Shown: positions 61,047-64,000 of the stretch, piece after piece
Position numbering within the stretch: the stretch's first letter is position 1
Layout of the letters: each line of letters starts with the position of its first letter
NCBI RefSeq assembly: GCF_009193305.1
Contig: NZ_WBVS01000008.1
Coordinates: 1-64,000 of the forward strand
Length of the DNA: 64,000 bases
Reading direction: 5' to 3'
Origin: Bifidobacterium cebidarum
GTDB taxonomy: Bacteria; Actinomycetota; Actinomycetes; Actinomycetales; Bifidobacteriaceae
Notes under the pieces: model-generated
The model's input: only the letters and a program-made list of their open reading frames with translations
What the model was told of the DNA's origin: nothing
Databases searched by the model: none
Made by a program: the position numbers and the translations under genes

Positions 61047-61784
61047 TTATTCCACGGTAAACGTCACCGGATCGCTCTTCACCTTCGGCGCATCCTTCAA
61101 GGCAATCTGCGCCGTATACGTGCCGGCGTTCACCTTGGACCAACCGGCCTCATCAGTGCATTCGGTCAGAGTGGCGTTATAATCCGTATTCCACTTGAGC
61201 TGCTGCGCGTCCTTATCTCCTTTGGCCATCAGCAGCCAGCGGGAATCAGGCGCGCACAAATCGGATTTGTAGATGGTCTCCGATCCAGAGGTAATCGTAA
61301 GCACACGACCTGAATCCGATCCGTCCACCAGACAACTATTCGAACCATCATGCACAATGGTCGCGGTGAACTCCATCGTGCCGCCCACTGCTACCGATTG
61401 CGATTTCGAGCTCAGCTCCAATGTCAGATCATTGGCGGAGCATTTTTTCACATTGGACGTACTTTTCGGCGTGGGCGTAGCCTCGCGGGAAATGGCATAC
61501 ACCTCATCATGGTGAATCAGCGTGTTAATGGCACCGACCCCGCGGCCGATGCTATATATACAAAACACAATCAGCGCGAGTACCAATGCCAGCACAACGC
61601 CGACTACGATGCGGCGACGGCGATAGATGGCCTGCTGTTTCTTACTGATCTTGCGCTTGCGCTTTTTTGGCGCATTAGGTTTATATGGCGTACGAGGAGT
61701 AGCCGACCTACCAGCGCCGGACCCAGTTCTACTCGACCTCGACCTCACGCCGCTTACACCCGAATTATTCCTCTGCATTGCCAT
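61047..61784 (-). CDS. Membrane-anchored extracellular protein of unknown function
   Basis: A 245-residue protein. The first 65 residues are cytoplasmic and very basic (PYKPNAPKKRKRKISKKQQ), followed by one TM helix (VVGVVLALVLALIVFCIYSI). The external part, about 150 residues, is a beta-sandwich-like domain with four Cys (KKCSAN, NSCLVDG, DLCAPDS, TECTDE) that could form two disulfides. The pattern QSVAVGGTMEFTATI and AGTYTAQIALKDAP suggests an Ig-like fold, as in actinobacterial DUF4232-type proteins. No operon partner is obvious; mutY lies upstream on the same strand with a 67-base gap. The function is unknown. Confidence 0.8.
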   Translation of the reverse strand: MAMQRNNSGVSGVRSRSSRTGSGAGRSATPRTPYKPNAPKKRKRKISKKQQAIYRRRRIVVGVVLALVLALIVFCIYSIGRGVGAINTLIHHDEVYAISREATPTPKSTSNVKKCSANDLTLELSSKSQSVAVGGTMEFTATIVHDGSNSCLVDGSDSGRVLTITSGSETIYKSDLCAPDSRWLLMAKGDKDAQQLKWNTDYNATLTECTDEAGWSKVNAGTYTAQIALKDAPKVKSDPVTFTVE

Positions 61785-61851
61785 AACGTTTCCAGTCTAC
61801 GGTCGTGTTGCCCTGCACACACGACGGAAGCCAGTCATTTTCACCAGAACG

Positions 61852-62742
61852 TCAGCCTTGAGGCAAGCGCAATGCACCATCCTGCATGATTTCAATCAAA
61901 CCATCGTCATCCAAGCTTGCGATGCAAGCGCTCAACTGCGCTGAATCTTTCCATAGTTTCTCCGCCTCCGTACGAGAGAGTGAAGCATCAGCCGGCAGAC
62001 CACGCAAAGCCGCCAACACCAGTCCGCGCACTTGGCGATCGGTGCCTTGGAATCGCTGACGTGGGCGAGTCCTCTTCTCCCCCAACCCAGGTCTCCCCGC
62101 CTTCAAAAACGCACAATCCTCAGCAATCGGACAGTTCTCGCACAATGGTGATTTCGCCGTGCACAACACCGCGCCTAATTCCATCACCGATTGATTCCAA
62201 GTCACCGACCGCCGTGCACGCTCAGGCAGCACCCGGTTTGCGAGCGCCCGCTCGGCGGCACTGGCCGCTCCACCATGCGACTCAACTCCCAAGAACACAC
62301 GACTCAATACCCTGCGAATATTGGTATCGATCACGGCGATGCGCTGCCCGAATGCGAAGCTCAGCACGGCAGAGGCCGTGTAATCGCCGATGCCGGGCAG
62401 CGCGACAAGCTCGTCATAGGCACGTGGCAATTCATCGGCATACTGTTCGGCAACTGCGCGGGCACATTCCTGCAATCGCAATGCCCGGCGCGGATACCCC
62501 AAACGCCCCCATGCGGTAATCACCTCAGCCTTGGGCGCTGCGGCGAGCGAGCGAGCATCCGGCCAACGTTCCATCCATGCCTGCCAGTATGGCACTACGC
62601 GACTCATCTGGGTCTGTTGGCTCATCACTTCGGAAACCAATACACCCCATGGTGTGGCGCGGCCGAATCGCCATGGCAGATCACGTGCGTTCGCATCCCA
62701 CCATGCACCGAGGCGCAGAGCAATATCACTGTCGTTCATCAT
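61852..62742 (-). CDS. mutY: A/G-specific adenine glycosylase
   Basis: Removes adenine mispaired with 8-oxoguanine. The 296-residue protein has the catalytic Glu in SEVMSQQTQ, the helix-hairpin-helix LPGIGDYTASAV with the following Asp in VIDTNIRR, and an iron-sulfur motif of the MutY/Nth type with spacing C-x6-C-x2-C-x5-C (LCTAKSPLCENCPIAEDC). The C-terminal part after residue about 235 is short, so the Nudix-like domain that recognises 8-oxoG in longer MutY proteins is reduced or absent. The start is uncertain: ATG at 62742 or 62739 (weak ribosome site). Confidence 0.92.
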   Translation of the reverse strand: MMNDSDIALRLGAWWDANARDLPWRFGRATPWGVLVSEVMSQQTQMSRVVPYWQAWMERWPDARSLAAAPKAEVITAWGRLGYPRRALRLQECARAVAEQYADELPRAYDELVALPGIGDYTASAVLSFAFGQRIAVIDTNIRRVLSRVFLGVESHGGAASAAERALANRVLPERARRSVTWNQSVMELGAVLCTAKSPLCENCPIAEDCAFLKAGRPGLGEKRTRPRQRFQGTDRQVRGLVLAALRGLPADASLSRTEAEKLWKDSAQLSACIASLDDDGLIEIMQDGALRLPQG

Positions 62743-62777
62743 TCTTATTCTTAGCATTTATGACGAACGAGGCAGCA

Positions 62778-63431
62778 ATGAACCCACAGAACCCTGAAAG
62801 CACTAGTAATCCGGAAGCCAAGGTCGAGAAGATGTTCGAATACGGTTACCGCAAGTCGAATTATGGTCCGGACGAGTTGGTGACCGACGCGCACGGCAAC
62901 CCGATCTCTGTGGTAGATGCCATGTTGTCCGCCGAAAAGGCGGCCGAGGCCGAAACCGTGACCCCGCACCTGTGCTACTACTCTCCTCGTATCCCCGGCA
63001 ATACCGGTTCCGCGATCCGCCTGTGTGCGGTGACCGGCACTATCCTGCACTTGGTGGAACCGTTGGGCTTCAACCTGCGTGATACCAAGTTGCGCCGCGC
63101 TGGGTTGGACTATCACGACATGGCACATGTGGTGTTGCACCCGAATTTCGACAATCTGGTGGAATCGATGCCGAATTCACGCATCATCGCGTTCACCGCA
63201 AACGCCACCAAGTTGTATACGGACATCGAGTATCGTCCGACCGACATTCTGCTCTTCGGCCCCGAGCCCGGTGACATTCCCGACCCGATGGATATCATGG
63301 CCGGTCCGCATGTGGCTGAACAGGTCCGCCTGCCCATGCGCCCGAGCCTGCGCTCCTTGAACCTCACCAACTGCGCGTCCATCGCCATCTATGAGGCTTG
63401 GCGCCAGCTCAATTTCGCCGGCGGACGCTAA
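62778..63431 (+). CDS. trmL: TrmL-like tRNA (cytidine/uridine-2'-O-)-methyltransferase
   Basis: A 217-residue SpoU/SPOUT-fold enzyme that probably methylates the 2'-O of the tRNA wobble nucleotide at position 34. The core has LCYYSPRIPGNTGSAIRLC, LHLVEPLGFNLRDTKLRRAGLDY and the closing SLNLTNCASIAIYEAWRQL, matching TrmL. The family's usual length is about 155 residues; here about 60 extra residues precede the core. The usual fold loops LLFGPEPGDIPD (FGxE) are present. The ATG at 62778 has GAGG upstream and is preferred to the ATG at 62760. It is divergent from mutY. Confidence 0.88.
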   Translation: MNPQNPESTSNPEAKVEKMFEYGYRKSNYGPDELVTDAHGNPISVVDAMLSAEKAAEAETVTPHLCYYSPRIPGNTGSAIRLCAVTGTILHLVEPLGFNLRDTKLRRAGLDYHDMAHVVLHPNFDNLVESMPNSRIIAFTANATKLYTDIEYRPTDILLFGPEPGDIPDPMDIMAGPHVAEQVRLPMRPSLRSLNLTNCASIAIYEAWRQLNFAGGR

Positions 63432-63459
63432 TCCACTCTGTCAGCTCCACCGCATGCGA

Positions 63460-63664
63460 TAGAACTACCGCATTTGCCTTGCAAGGGGTACATTTCACGT
63501 TCCCCAAAGGTCTATCTGCTTTGCAAGGGGTATCCAAACCCAGAAATCCTGAGTATTAGCGTTGGAATTTCAGCCCTTGTACTCGGGCTTTTCCTATAGA
63601 GGAACCCCTTGCAAAGCAGATAGCATTTTCAAAAACCGCAAATGTACCCCTGCCAAGCGAGATA
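63460..63664. repeat. Nested inverted repeats built on GCTTTGCAAGGGGTA
   Basis: This spacer lies between the convergent ends of trmL (63431) and the UPF0210 gene (63684). CTATCTGCTTTGCAAGGGG at 63512-63530 pairs perfectly with 63605-63623 (19 bp). An outer pair of diverged copies, around 63474-63495 (CCTTGCAAGGGGTACATTT) and 63640-63664 (AAATGTACCCCT then CCAAGCGAGATAG), flanks it. In the middle, AGCCC...GGGCT followed by TTTT (63572-63592) is a terminator-like hairpin. Confidence 0.75.
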
Positions 63665-63683
63665 GCACCAATATTCGCACGCA

Positions 63684-64000
63684 TCAGTTCTTAAAACTGT
63701 GAATCGGAGCCGGGATGCGGCCGCCACGGGTCACAAACGCCTCGCACGAGGTCTGATTCACAGGCATAATCGGCGCATAGCCCATCAGGCCGCCGAAGTT
63801 GGCCATCTCGCCCACACCCTTGCCGACCACCGGAATCACGCGAACGGCCGTGGTCTTCTGATTCACCATGCCGATGGCCGCCTCATCCGCGATCAGGCCG
63901 GAGATAGTGGCGGCGGAGGTATCGCCCGGAATGGCGATCATGTCGAGGCCCACGGAGCACACACATGTCATGGCTTCGAGCTTCTCGATAGTCAGGCATC
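63684..64000 (-). CDS. UPF0210/DUF711 family protein, C-terminal part (cut by window edge)
   Basis: The final 105 residues of a gene that enters from the right edge. The sequence [57 protein letters not shown] and the very end [14 protein letters not shown] match the conserved C-terminus of the UPF0210 (PFL) family. Members are about 450 residues, cytoplasmic and of unknown function, often next to an ACT-domain gene (UPF0237) upstream, which would lie outside this window. The stop at 63684 is followed by the inverted-repeat spacer. Confidence 0.9.
   Translation of the reverse strand, partial: CLTIEKLEAMTCVCSVGLDMIAIPGDTSAATISGLIADEAAIGMVNQKTTAVRVIPVVGKGVGEMANFGGLMGYAPIMPVNQTSCEAFVTRGGRIPAPIHSFKN

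Overview
The window looks like chromosomal DNA of a Bifidobacterium, most probably Bifidobacterium longum. The evidence is the moderately GC-rich actinobacterial housekeeping genes, an AdnAB-type helicase-nuclease pair, and a kinase / fibronectin-III / MoxR / DUF58 / transglutaminase gene order that I recall from B. longum as the 'PFNA' cluster. The identification is from memory and was not searched. I saw no tRNA, rRNA, CRISPR array or insertion sequence.

Layout. 0-4.2 kb: start of a sugar ABC permease, a divergent LacI-type regulator, a pseudouridine synthase and glmS. 4.2-6.8 kb: a visibly A+T-richer two-gene unit made of a single-pass surface protein and a lipoprotein ending in a nuclease-toxin-like domain. 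7-11.1 kb: an amino-acid ABC operon with two duplicated binding proteins. 11.2-18 kb: smpB, a secreted CHAP peptidoglycan hydrolase with ftsX and ftsE, prfB, an overlooked 43-residue membrane protein that is probably leaderless, and def. 18-28.7 kb: glmM, a TSUP permease, pepN, RNase J, dapA, dapB and an MFS transporter. 28.9-37.1 kb: the two large AdnAB-like helicase-nuclease genes.

37.2-51.7 kb (plus strand) is one long operon: Ser/Thr kinase, giant Ig-like/FN3 surface protein, MoxR AAA ATPase, DUF58 protein, transglutaminase-fold membrane protein, PP2C phosphatase, LRV-repeat protein and FHA protein. It looks like a phospho-signalling module coupled to an envelope MoxR/DUF58/transglutaminase complex. 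In this sequence it is damaged: the FN3 gene carries a one-base frameshift, the MoxR gene has an in-frame TAG where the family normally has Gln, and the transglutaminase domain lacks all three catalytic residues.

51.8-59.6 kb (minus strand) carries rpoC and rpoB. RpoC ends in a tail with pentapeptide-repeat periodicity. 59.6-64 kb holds a lone zinc-ribbon/HTH gene of phage-like type, a membrane-anchored protein, mutY, a TrmL-like methyltransferase and the 3' end of a UPF0210/DUF711 gene.

Three intergenic spacers (about 17.2, 19.6 and 63.5 kb) contain short motifs repeated in both orientations and able to fold into stems. The motif differs in each spacer but the architecture is the same.
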